Assembly (NCBI GenBank): GCA_023392615.1
Contig: JAEVYT010000030.1
Coordinates: 186,001-250,000 of the forward strand
From: Bacillota bacterium
GTDB taxonomy: Bacteria; Bacillota; Clostridia; Lachnospirales; Lachnospiraceae
Direction of reading: 5' to 3'
DNA length: 64,000 nucleotides
The position numbers were made by a program, and so were the translations under genes. The notes beneath the pieces are model-generated. The model worked only from the letters and a program-made list of their open reading frames with translations. It had not been told where the DNA came from and did no database searches. Of the stretch, positions 33,826 to 41,836 are shown piece by piece. The first letter of the stretch is position 1; each line of letters opens with the position of its first letter.

Positions 33826-35497
33826 TATTCAGACTCTCCTTTAGATTAGTTAAAGCAATTTTTGTTTCAGCAGTGGTTTCGCCTAGTAACGAAGCGATTT
33901 CTTGTACAACACGCATCTGCTTTTCAATTACTTTGTCAGTGATTTCAACGGTTTGCCTGTTTAGGGATTCTTTTTTTATTTTTGTTTTCTGCTCAATTGT
34001 TACATCCTTCATAATACTGATAATAATATGATAGGTTTTATCATAAAGTACAGTTTCTTCTATATATTTACCGTAATCATCCAGATAGGTTAGTTTATCG
34101 TGTACATTCTTTTCGCTGTTCATTACCTGTAGATATACGGTCGGATTCAAGATACGTAGGACCGGTTGATTGAGGATATCTCGCCCATGTTTTATGTTTA
34201 GTAACTGCTTTGCTGCACGATTGATTTGCTGGATTTCAAGATCTTCATTTAATACCATTACACCATTGGGTGTATTATATAGGATGTTATCAGAGAAGGA
34301 TTCTGCTCTTTCCTTCAGATAAGGCAGACACATTGTCAAATCCGCTTTTCCCTGATAAACAGCGATTGCCTTATCACGGCATGTGTTATAACCACAGCTA
34401 CCACAGTTGAGTTCTTGTAAAGAGGAGGTTTTCCCCATCTTATGTAATATTTCATTCACTGCTATACTTCCCGGCATCTTAAGGTTGGAATTCTGGAAGA
34501 GAAATTGCTTTTCAAGACGAGTGGAAGTAGGTGGTGTAACATCAAAATCTTTTTGACCGGCATAGCGATTAACACTTATGATGTCTGATAGTAACATACT
34601 ATGTTTTTTATCCATAGCGGGGCCGCCGGTACAGCTACCCGCACAAGCAGACATTTCAACAAAACAATTGTTCAAATTACCGCTGATTATATTCTTAAGG
34701 GCACTAATACAATTCTCAACACCGTCTATGGCGATATAATCATAATCGTCTTCATTATATTCCATGGAACGCAGGATACCTCCAGGAATGGGGAATAATC
34801 TTGCTTTTCCGGTAGCTTGTTTTGTCTTTGGTAAAGGGGTTAGTGTAATCTGTTCCTTCTCAAACCAATCGGTTAATTCCTCAAAGGTTAACGCAGCATC
34901 AACTATATTTGGATATTGCTCTGCCTCTTCTTTTTTTGAAATACAGGGACCGATAAATACAGTGAGTGCTTCGGGATGTGCTTCCTTTATCATGGTACAA
35001 TGAGTCTGCATCGGGGACATCACCTTTGCCAGATAGGGTAGTACCTCGGGATAATATTTTTGAATTAAGGTATTAACCGTATGACAACAGGAGGAGATTA
35101 GAATTTTAGATTCACCTGACTTGATCATTGATTCGTATTGTTTTTTCACAATTGTTGCACCAATAGCTGTTTCCTCTACTTCAGTAAATCCAAGCTTTAT
35201 TAATGCGGTTTTCATTGAAGTGATATCAGAATTTTCGTAATTAGCAATAAAGGATGGTGCTAAACTTACGTAAACCGGTTTGCCTGAGGCAATCATTTCC
35301 TTAACAGAATCTACATCATTTCGAATTTGCTTTGCATTCTGTGGACAGGCTACAAAGCATTCGCCACAAAGAATACATTGTTCTTTTACAATATGAGCCT
35401 GCTGATCTGCAAATCGAATCGATTTAACCGGACAGTGACGGATACATTTATAACAGTTTTTACAGTTTGATTTTTTTAGTTGTATGTAATGATTCAT
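33818..35497 (-). CDS. hydS: Sensory-type [FeFe] hydrogenase with PAS domain (group C, HydS-like)
   Basis: A 559-residue protein. Two [4Fe-4S] ferredoxin sites sit at the N-terminus (CKNCYKCIRHCP and CILCGECFVACP). The H-domain has SSCCHTV (C137/C138), FIGPCISKKEE (C185) and MSACAGSCTGGP (C285/C289). It is followed by a CX2CX4CX16C cluster motif (C365, C368, C373, C390), the hallmark of group C sensory hydrogenases, and a PAS domain at ~400-510 ending in an alpha-helical tail. Such proteins are thought to sense H2 or redox state; they are not known to produce hydrogen in bulk. The frame extends to 35524, but GGAGG before the ATG at 35497 decides the start. It lies between a thioredoxin-like ferredoxin gene and the SpoIIE-type phosphatase. 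Confidence 0.9.
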   Translation of the reverse strand: MNHYIQLKKSNCKNCYKCIRHCPVKSIRFADQQAHIVKEQCILCGECFVACPQNAKQIRNDVDSVKEMIASGKPVYVSLAPSFIANYENSDITSMKTALIKLGFTEVEETAIGATIVKKQYESMIKSGESKILISSCCHTVNTLIQKYYPEVLPYLAKVMSPMQTHCTMIKEAHPEALTVFIGPCISKKEEAEQYPNIVDAALTFEELTDWFEKEQITLTPLPKTKQATGKARLFPIPGGILRSMEYNEDDYDYIAIDGVENCISALKNIISGNLNNCFVEMSACAGSCTGGPAMDKKHSMLLSDIISVNRYAGQKDFDVTPPTSTRLEKQFLFQNSNLKMPGSIAVNEILHKMGKTSSLQELNCGSCGYNTCRDKAIAVYQGKADLTMCLPYLKERAESFSDNILYNTPNGVMVLNEDLEIQQINRAAKQLLNIKHGRDILNQPVLRILNPTVYLQVMNSEKNVHDKLTYLDDYGKYIEETVLYDKTYHIIISIMKDVTIEQKTKIKKESLNRQTVEITDKVIEKQMRVVQEIASLLGETTAETKIALTNLKESLNNE

Positions 35498-35568
35498 TTT
35501 TATCAACCTCCGCGAGGATAGCACTAGCTGCGAGAGAATACTTTAGGGCAGTTTAATGTTTAGAATAG

Positions 35569-35811
35569 TTAAAATTTTGATAGAACATAGTCATTAAAGA
35601 ATTTCTCGAAACTGTCCTTTGAAACGCCACAGACTACTTCTTCATCAATCTTTACCGATACACCATCGGTACAGCGTCCCAGACAGAAAGCAGCAGACAG
35701 CTGGATTTTATCTTCAAGATCATATTTTTCTAAGGCTTCTTTCATGAGTTGTATAATGTCATAAGAACCTTTTAAATGGCAGGAGCTGCCGACACAAATA
35801 TAAATATTCAT
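35569..35811 (-). CDS. Thioredoxin-like [2Fe-2S] ferredoxin
   Basis: An 80-residue protein with the NuoE/HydA-subunit-like thioredoxin fold. Four cysteines are CVGSSC near residues 5-10 and two further on in FCLGRC (~43-48), followed by the KIDEEVVCGV strand typical of the family. It probably passes electrons to or from the hydrogenase proteins encoded downstream, where it is the first gene of the operon. I chose the ATG at 35811, preceded by AAAAGGAG; an in-frame ATG at 35829 lacks such a site. Confidence 0.85.
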   Translation of the reverse strand: MNIYICVGSSCHLKGSYDIIQLMKEALEKYDLEDKIQLSAAFCLGRCTDGVSVKIDEEVVCGVSKDSFEKFFNDYVLSKF

Positions 35812-36060
35812 AAGATTACTCCTTTTCATGAGTTGTTAGGCAATGAGTTAACTTAGGCAGGGATCTTTTTGAATCCTAAACCGATTAATCTATTTGCACA
35901 GAAAGAACGGTGAAGCTCACACATAAGGTGCGTGCTCCTCCGTGTATTCTTTCAAGGGTTCGGGATGCCGCTTTGCCAAAGCGACATTGGATATGTTAAA
36001 ACACACATCATGGAGGCTAAGTAGTTAATAACTTTAAGATTGTTAATTACTTAACGAACC
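35812..36060 (-). ncRNA. Structured ~245-nt leader RNA of the hydrogenase operon; 6S-like possibility
   Basis: From the promoter at 36063-36091 to the ferredoxin ATG, the minus strand has several strong helices. CCTCC pairs with GGAGG, and GTGT with ACAC. A 10-bp hairpin ATGTCGCTTT/AAAGCGGCAT lies inside, and CACGCA pairs with TGTGTG further on. A 5' hairpin from AAGTAATTAAC is also visible. A stretch near TGATGTGT resembles the 5' strand of Firmicutes 6S RNA, but I cannot establish the family. It may be a stable RNA, a regulatory leader, or both. No T-run terminator is seen before the ferredoxin gene. Confidence 0.4.
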
Positions 36061-36062
36061 CA

Positions 36063-36091
36063 AGTATAATACATTGTTAAAAAACTGTCAA
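36063..36091 (-). promoter_or_regulatory. Strong promoter of the hydrogenase operon leader
   Basis: On the minus strand: TTGACA (36091-36086), 17 bases, TATACT (36068-36063). This is one of the best consensus matches in the window. Confidence 0.8.
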
Positions 36092-36127
36092 TGTTAAAAA
36101 ACAATATTTTTCTTCTACTGAATGATA

Positions 36128-36156
36128 TTGTATAAACGAACAAAGAGTATTATAAT
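36128..36156 (+). promoter_or_regulatory. Promoter for the DUF1648 gene
   Basis: TTGTAT (36128-36133), 17 bases, TATAAT (36151-36156). It is divergent from the hydrogenase-operon promoter, giving a ~155-base leader that shows no clear gene. An AGGAGG at 36182-36189 has no start codon at correct spacing. Confidence 0.65.
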
Positions 36157-36318
36157 TTGCGTGATAGATTAGTGAATATGAACAGGAGGTTATAAAGACG
36201 ATATAGAACAAATGGACATGACGCATACATAAACAAGGGATACGTAAAAATTATGCAATAATAATTCAAAGAAGTCTGGTTTGGTTATAAAATTAATCAT
36301 TAATAGAAGGAGCGGAAA

Positions 36319-36621
36319 ATGTATTTTATAAAACGAAATTATGAGAAAATTTTGATAGCATTATATATTTTATTTACTGGAATAATGAATGTAATTGGTT
36401 ACTTTAATCTTCCTGATAAAATTGCAACTCATATGGGTATTAACGGTGAGCAATCGAACTTTATTCCAACACCTATTTACTTAATTATCAGTTTTTTGCT
36501 CGTGATATTTTTATCGATATTAGGCACTAAAAAATTTGGTGAGAAAAAGATGAAATTTCACTTTGCCACCGCAATCGTCGTAGTAGCAAATGCAGTTGTA
36601 ATTATCATACAATTTAAGTAA
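36319..36621 (+). CDS. DUF1648 membrane protein (SdpI-like)
   Basis: A 100-residue protein with three hydrophobic segments (about 10-30, 50-68, 79-97) and the DUF1648 core LPDKIATHMGINGEQSNFIPTPIYLI. DUF1648 is the N-terminal domain of SdpI-type proteins, in which it is linked to immunity to a peptide toxin, but many single-domain members have no known role. An AAGGAG site precedes the ATG. No sdp-like toxin gene is nearby. Confidence 0.8.
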   Translation: MYFIKRNYEKILIALYILFTGIMNVIGYFNLPDKIATHMGINGEQSNFIPTPIYLIISFLLVIFLSILGTKKFGEKKMKFHFATAIVVVANAVVIIIQFK

Positions 36622-36637
36622 TAGAGTAAAAAAAAGA

Positions 36638-36750
36638 AGGTGTTGTAAAATAATGTTTTATTTAGGAACAATGCTATTCCCATCACACTGTTATCCAAAC
36701 AGTGGACGAAAGCAATATAACAGTATTCCTACTTATTATTTACAACACCT
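36638..36750. repeat. 113-nt nested inverted repeat between convergent genes
   Basis: Outer arms AGGTGTTGTAAA (36638-36649) and TTTACAACACCT (36739-36750) pair perfectly (12 bp). They are extended by TAAT/ATTA with one bulge. An inner perfect 7-bp hairpin (CACTGTT at 36686-36692 with AACAGTG at 36698-36704) sits inside. It lies between the DUF1648 stop and the argH stop. It may act as a wide bidirectional terminator or be a small mobile palindromic element. Confidence 0.6.
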
Positions 36751-36760
36751 CAATATTAAG

Positions 36761-38134
36761 TTATAGATTAAGATATTCTTCGTTCAGTTTTAAAACCTGA
36801 GCCATCGCTTCCAAGCCCGGTGCACCAATGGTGTTTCGCTTATTTACGCAGGTAGTCAAGCTGATTGCATCATAGATATCCTGTTCGAATACAGGACTTA
36901 TATTCTTGAATTCTTCCAAAGACAGATCGTCAATAGAACAATTCTTATCGATACAATATAGCACCAATTGTCCAATAATACCATGTGCATCACGGAAGGG
37001 AACACCCTTATACACAAGGTAATCCGCAGCATCGGTGGCATTCGTAAAACCGTTCTTTGCGCTGCTTTCCATATTTTCTTTATTAAACTTCATTGATGAG
37101 ATCATTCCGTTAAATAGCGCAAGACATCCTTTTACAGTGTCGATTGCATCAAAAGTATATTCTTTATCTTCTTGCATGTCTTTATTATAAGCAAGAGGAA
37201 GTCCCTTCATAACAGTTAATAATGAAACCAGTGAACCATATACACGTCCGGTTTTACCTCGAACCAGCTCAGCAATATCAGGATTCTTCTTCTGAGGCAT
37301 AATGCTGGAACCAGTGGAGTAAGCATCGTCTAGTTCAACGAAACCATATTCATTACTATTCCAGATAATAATTTCTTCGCTGAAACGACTTAAGTGCATC
37401 ATGATAGTGGAAAGTGCGCTAAGTAGCTCAATTAGATAATCTCGGTCAGAAACACTATCCATACTATTTAATGTAGGACCATCAAAGCCTAACAAACTGG
37501 CAGTATAATTACGATCCAGTGGATAGGTGGTTCCGGCCAGAGCACCCGAACCAATCGGTGACAGGTTCAATCTTTTTTTAATATCACTTAATCTGGAACG
37601 GTCTCTTTTAAACATCTCGAAATATGCACCAAAATGATGAGCTAGTGAAACCGGCTGAGCTTTTTGAAGATGAGTAAAACCGGGCATAAAGGTGGAGGTA
37701 TGTTCCTTCATAATATTATGAATACTCTCTAGCAGCTCTTTGACTAATTCATCAATAGCATCTATCTCATCTCGAGTATATAATTTCATGTCCAATGCTA
37801 CCTGATCGTTACGGCTTCTTCCTGTATGTAGTTTTTTGCCCGCAGCTCCGACACGTTCAATTAAATGAGCTTCTACAAAACTATGTATATCTTCGTGTTC
37901 GTTATCAATGATTAAACTACCATTTATGATATCAACCAGAATTCCGGTTAATCCATCAATGATACTTTCTTTTTCTTCCTCAGATATAATTCCCTGCTTT
38001 GCTAACATTCTTACATGGGCAATACTTCCTTCAATATCCTGTTTGAAAAACTTTTGATCAAAGGAAATTGATGCGTTAAAATTATGAACTAATTGATCGG
38101 TTTCCTTGGTAAAGCGTCCGCCCCAAAGTTTCAT
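36761..38134 (-). CDS. argH: Argininosuccinate lyase
   Basis: A 457-residue enzyme of the fumarase/aspartase superfamily (EC 4.3.2.1), the last step of arginine synthesis: argininosuccinate to arginine and fumarate. The start MKLWGGRFTKE, HTGRSRNDQVALD (substrate binding) and the signature GSSIMPQKKNPDIAE with its catalytic serine loop are present. The ATG at 38134 follows GGATGGAGG; an in-frame ATG at 38146 is less likely. argG is not beside it. Expression is from the promoter at 38268-38296, with ArgR-like repeats upstream and a hairpin in the leader. Confidence 0.97.
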   Translation of the reverse strand: MKLWGGRFTKETDQLVHNFNASISFDQKFFKQDIEGSIAHVRMLAKQGIISEEEKESIIDGLTGILVDIINGSLIIDNEHEDIHSFVEAHLIERVGAAGKKLHTGRSRNDQVALDMKLYTRDEIDAIDELVKELLESIHNIMKEHTSTFMPGFTHLQKAQPVSLAHHFGAYFEMFKRDRSRLSDIKKRLNLSPIGSGALAGTTYPLDRNYTASLLGFDGPTLNSMDSVSDRDYLIELLSALSTIMMHLSRFSEEIIIWNSNEYGFVELDDAYSTGSSIMPQKKNPDIAELVRGKTGRVYGSLVSLLTVMKGLPLAYNKDMQEDKEYTFDAIDTVKGCLALFNGMISSMKFNKENMESSAKNGFTNATDAADYLVYKGVPFRDAHGIIGQLVLYCIDKNCSIDDLSLEEFKNISPVFEQDIYDAISLTTCVNKRNTIGAPGLEAMAQVLKLNEEYLNL

Positions 38135-38182
38135 ATAAGCCTCCATCCTGCCTTAGTTGGCATCGAATTTTCATATTTTATA

Positions 38183-38217
38183 TGCTCGCATTAGTAAAAG
38201 TAGTACTAATGCGGGCA
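38183..38217 (-). promoter_or_regulatory. Hairpin in the argH leader
   Basis: A 14-bp inverted repeat (38183-38196 with 38204-38217, TGCTCGCATTAGTA with one G-T pair) is located between the argH promoter and start codon. On the minus strand no T run follows, so it is not a classical terminator; it may stabilise or regulate the leader RNA. Confidence 0.5.
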
Positions 38218-38267
38218 TCTTTAACCTCAATATTGTAATCTGAAATCTTAAGGTTTTGATTGAGATA

Positions 38268-38296
38268 ATATTACATCGTTTTGTGTTAACTTGCAA
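38268..38296 (-). promoter_or_regulatory. Promoter for argH
   Basis: On the minus strand: TTGCAA (38296-38291), 17 bases, TAATAT (38273-38268). Confidence 0.6.
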
Positions 38297-38313
38297 TACA
38301 TAATTTATATTTA

Positions 38314-38350
38314 TGCATAAAATTTAATAGTTCTGCATATTTTTTGCATA
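38314..38350. promoter_or_regulatory. Three TGCATA repeats, candidate ArgR sites
   Basis: TGCATA occurs at 38314, 38334 and 38345, 20 and 11 bases apart, close to one or two DNA turns. Each is flanked by A/T-rich sequence as in ARG boxes (TGNATWWWWATNCA-like). They lie just upstream of the argH -35. ArgR control of argH is expected in Firmicutes, but the match to the consensus is only partial. Confidence 0.35.
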
Positions 38351-38394
38351 TTAAAAAAGTTGGTATTAACGTTAAGACACAGTAAATCAAGTGT

Positions 38395-39909
38395 TTATTT
38401 AAAGTTTATATTATAAAGCTTTGTATATTTTTCTTTTAGATAATTGATATAATATTCAGCAGAGAATTTCTCCCCACATACTTCGGTTAGAATATCATTG
38501 GAATTTTTTAATGCACCATATTTGTGAATATTATCTCGGAGAAATTCACGAATAGGTGTTAAATTTCCTTCCTTAAGGTAATCATTGATAGGCATGTGAT
38601 CCTTCATATAAGCATATATTTGGGATGCGATGGCAGTTCCTATTGCATAGGAAGGGAAATATCCGAATTCGCCCCAAGACCAGTGGGTGTCTTGCAGGAT
38701 TCCTTCAGTATCATTTGAAGGAGAGATACCCATGTACTCCTGATATTTTTGGTTCCAAATCTTAGGGAGCTCATTTATATCGATTTTTTCATTAAAAATC
38801 ATCTTTTCTATCTCATATCTTATTAGGATATGAATACAGTAGGATAGTTCATCCGCCTCTGTACGGATTAGATTTGGAGCAGATTTATTAATTCCTCGAA
38901 TGAATTGATCCAAACTGATAGAATACAAATTCTCGGAGTAGGTATCTACTAACTTATCATAAATTGGTTCCCAGAATTCCTTGCTTCGCCCAATTACATT
39001 TTCATAAAAACGGGACTGGGACTCATGCATGACCATGGAGGCTCCGCCACCGATTGGAGTCTGTGTGATGTCATCGTCAATGTTCAATTCATAAAGTGCA
39101 TGACCAGTTTCATGAATGATAGAGAAGATTGAACTTTCCAGATTATCTTCTTTATAATGGGTGGTTATTCTTACATCGTGATTATGAAGTTGAAGAGTAA
39201 ATGGATGGGCACTTTCACTAACAACTCCTCGATTAAAGTCAAAGCCAATATAACCACAGATATATTTACAGAATTCTTTTTGCTTTTCAATATCATATTT
39301 AAGATAATTATAACTTTTATCGATTGTCTCAGCCTTCTTTGTTACTTCCTTTAGTAATGGTATGATTTCTTTCTTTACCTGATCAAAAAAGAGATCAAGA
39401 TCCTTAATCATAAAGCATTCATCAAAATCGCTTAATAAAACTTCGTAGGGTTTCTTATCATCTTTCACTCGATAGCCTGCAAATTTTTTCTTGAATTTAA
39501 TAACCTTTTCTAAATATGGGGCGAAATCTTCATATTTATTATCCTTTTTCGCTTTAGCCCATTTTCGATTAGCAATTGAAGTTAATTCGTTAAACTCTCG
39601 GTATTCAGCCGGTGGAATGCTTTCCAATTGTTCATATGTTCTGACAAGCTCTTTTACAATGGCTTTCTCAATCTCGGTTAAATCTTCTTGCTCTTTTTTT
39701 TCTTGAAGTTTTTTTATAAGCTTACGAACATCATCGTTTATAATACTCTTCATATACTCATCCGAAAGAATTCCAATTACCTTAGAGGTATAATCTGCCG
39801 CCTCAAAAGGTGCGGTAGTTTGTTCATCCCAATCGAATAGATTTCGGGCTGTTTGTAGAGCCATGGATTTTTCCAGTAAGGGCTGCAATTTTTCAAATGT
39901 TTTACTCAT
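38395..39909 (-). CDS. M32 family metallocarboxypeptidase
   Basis: A 504-residue protein of the Taq/Pfu carboxypeptidase family (EC 3.4.17.19). The zinc motif HETGH is in SIIHETGHALYELN (about residues 265-278), preceded by the family HPF motif in SESAHPFTLQ and the ITTHY segment. The enzyme removes C-terminal residues from peptides in the cytoplasm. An AGGTCT site precedes the start. It is a single gene, oriented like argH and separated from it by the argH promoter region. The length and N-terminal helical domain are normal. Confidence 0.93.
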   Translation of the reverse strand: MSKTFEKLQPLLEKSMALQTARNLFDWDEQTTAPFEAADYTSKVIGILSDEYMKSIINDDVRKLIKKLQEKKEQEDLTEIEKAIVKELVRTYEQLESIPPAEYREFNELTSIANRKWAKAKKDNKYEDFAPYLEKVIKFKKKFAGYRVKDDKKPYEVLLSDFDECFMIKDLDLFFDQVKKEIIPLLKEVTKKAETIDKSYNYLKYDIEKQKEFCKYICGYIGFDFNRGVVSESAHPFTLQLHNHDVRITTHYKEDNLESSIFSIIHETGHALYELNIDDDITQTPIGGGASMVMHESQSRFYENVIGRSKEFWEPIYDKLVDTYSENLYSISLDQFIRGINKSAPNLIRTEADELSYCIHILIRYEIEKMIFNEKIDINELPKIWNQKYQEYMGISPSNDTEGILQDTHWSWGEFGYFPSYAIGTAIASQIYAYMKDHMPINDYLKEGNLTPIREFLRDNIHKYGALKNSNDILTEVCGEKFSAEYYINYLKEKYTKLYNINFK

Positions 39910-40204
39910 TTTATAGACCTCCGTTTATCGCATCAAAGTAAATTCGAAATATAATACAATATTATCATAAAGAAAAAGCCAGTATTTACGATTTTGTACT
40001 ATATAAATTATGCTCATTATAATTAGTATATCAATTTTCACAAGGTATAACAATCCAATAAAAGGTAGTTTTTTTTGAGCAAATGAATTATAATTTAAGT
40101 GTATCGAATATATTCCATATTAAAGCAGATACTAAAGAAGATGATTTTCAAAAAGACGATTGTCGAAATCAAATGTCAAACCTATCAGCTGAACGGAGGT
40201 AATT

Positions 40205-41515
40205 ATGAAAAACATGATCATTGAAAAAGTAATTGGTAGAGAGATACTGGACTCCAGAGGTAATCCGACTGTTGAGGCCGAAGTGACATTGGCGGATGGA
40301 AGTGTTGGAAGGGCAGCGGTACCCTCGGGCGCATCTACAGGCGCATTTGAAGCAGTGGAACTTCGTGATGGAGATAATTCACGCTATCTGGGAACTGGTG
40401 TAAAGAAGGCAGTTGAAAATGTTAACAAGTTAATTGCTGACCATATCAAAGGAATGTGTGCTAGTGATCAGACACAGATTGATGGCGCGATGCTTGCTTT
40501 GGATGGTACAGAGAATAAAGGAAAGCTTGGTGCAAATGCGATATTAAGCGTTTCATTAGCTACTGCTAAGGCAGCGGCTACATCCTTAAAGATGCCGTTA
40601 TATCGCTATCTTGGGGGTGTCAATGCTAAGGTTCTTCCTGTTCCTATGATGAATATTATAAATGGCGGTAAGCATGCAGATTCAAGCTTAAATATTCAGG
40701 AATTTATGATTATGCCTGTGGGTGCAACCTCTTTTGCGGAAGCACTAGAACACAGTGCAACGGTATTTCATACATTAAAAAAATTGTTAAAAACGGATGG
40801 TTATGTTACCGCGGTAGGAGACGAAGGTGGTTTTGCACCGAAGTTTACGAGTGATACTCAAGCACTTGACTATATTGTAAAAGCAATTGAAGCAGCAGGT
40901 TATAAGCCCGGACAGGATTTTTATATTGCGATTGATGCTGCTGCAACAGAGATGTATGATGAAGCAAAAAAGGCCGGAAGAGAAGGAGATTATTTATTCT
41001 GGAAAGCCGGAGAATACAAGACGGTAGAAGAAATGGTAGACTTTTGGGATCAGATCTGCAACAAATATCCGGTTATTTCTTTGGAGGATGGTTTATCTGA
41101 AGAAGACTGGAAGGGTTGGAAGCTCTTAACGGAGCGTATCGGTCACAAAGTGCAATTGGTAGGCGATGACCTATTCGTTACAAATACCAGTCGTATCAAA
41201 GAAGGCATTAAACAGGATATCAGTAACTCTGTTCTGATTAAATTTAATCAGATTGGTTCCCTGACAGAGACTCTAGATGCGATTGAGATGGCTAAGAATA
41301 ATCGATGGACGGCGGTAGTATCACATCGTTCCGGTGAAACAGAAGATGTAACGCTAGCAGATATCGCTGTTGCAACAAATGCAGGTCAGATTAAAACGGG
41401 AGCACCTTCCAGAACGGATCGTGTTGCCAAGTATAATCAGCTTCTTCGTATCGAACAGGAGCTGGGCGATAAGGCTGTTTATCTTGGTCGTGATGCCTTT
41501 AAAGTGTTTAAATAG
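40205..41515 (+). CDS. eno: Enolase
   Basis: A 436-residue enolase (EC 4.2.1.11), converting 2-phosphoglycerate to phosphoenolpyruvate. GREILDSRGNPTVEAEV, the signature LIKFNQIGSLTET and SHRSGETEDVTLADIAVATNAGQIKTGAPSRTDRVAKYNQLLRIE are all intact. Magnesium ligands lie in AIDAAATEMYD, ISLEDGLSEEDW and LVGDDLFVTN. It has GGAGG at the right distance from the ATG at 40205. It is a stand-alone glycolytic gene with a tight hairpin after its stop. The 295 bases upstream are AT-rich and hold no gene. Confidence 0.98.
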   Translation: MKNMIIEKVIGREILDSRGNPTVEAEVTLADGSVGRAAVPSGASTGAFEAVELRDGDNSRYLGTGVKKAVENVNKLIADHIKGMCASDQTQIDGAMLALDGTENKGKLGANAILSVSLATAKAAATSLKMPLYRYLGGVNAKVLPVPMMNIINGGKHADSSLNIQEFMIMPVGATSFAEALEHSATVFHTLKKLLKTDGYVTAVGDEGGFAPKFTSDTQALDYIVKAIEAAGYKPGQDFYIAIDAAATEMYDEAKKAGREGDYLFWKAGEYKTVEEMVDFWDQICNKYPVISLEDGLSEEDWKGWKLLTERIGHKVQLVGDDLFVTNTSRIKEGIKQDISNSVLIKFNQIGSLTETLDAIEMAKNNRWTAVVSHRSGETEDVTLADIAVATNAGQIKTGAPSRTDRVAKYNQLLRIEQELGDKAVYLGRDAFKVFK

Positions 41516-41524
41516 AATAATAAA

Positions 41525-41570
41525 GTTAAAGGAAGGGCAACCGCATTCATGCGATTACCCTTCCTTTAAC
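41525..41570 (+). terminator. Hairpin terminator after eno
   Basis: A perfect 13-bp stem (GTTAAAGGAAGGG at 41525-41537 with its complement at 41558-41570) carries an inner CGCAT/ATGCG stem. The T run after it is poor, so it may act more as an RNA 3'-end stabiliser. Confidence 0.7.
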
Positions 41571-41597
41571 AGACAACGTTAATAGCCAAGGTTATGA

Positions 41598-41749
41598 AAT
41601 AGCGTATGAGTTATTATCCTACAGAGATACGTATTACTCGTTCACCGCACGTAGCGGCATATAAGTTGGTGACAGATAAAAAACCTGCCACCAATTAAAT
41701 GCCGACGGCATTAACGATCTCTTCCTGGATTAATAACACATACGCTATT
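41598..41749. repeat. 152-nt palindromic element with 19-bp terminal arms
   Basis: Terminal arms 41598-41616 and 41731-41749 (AATAGCGTATGAGTTATTA and its complement, 18 of 19 matched) enclose a series of further matching segments: CAGAGAT/ATCTCT, GGCAT/ATGCC and TTGGTG/CACCAA. Almost the whole element can therefore fold into one imperfect hairpin. No coding region and no clear target-site duplication were seen. It lies between eno and a convergent MBL gene. It may be a non-autonomous mobile element (MITE-like) or a large terminator. Confidence 0.65.
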
Positions 41750-41836
41750 GTTTTAAACTAAGAGAGGATCAACATGTAAGATATATCGGAAGCATAAAAA
41801 AGTAACCCTCTTAGTGCACCGTTCTAGAATGAAACC

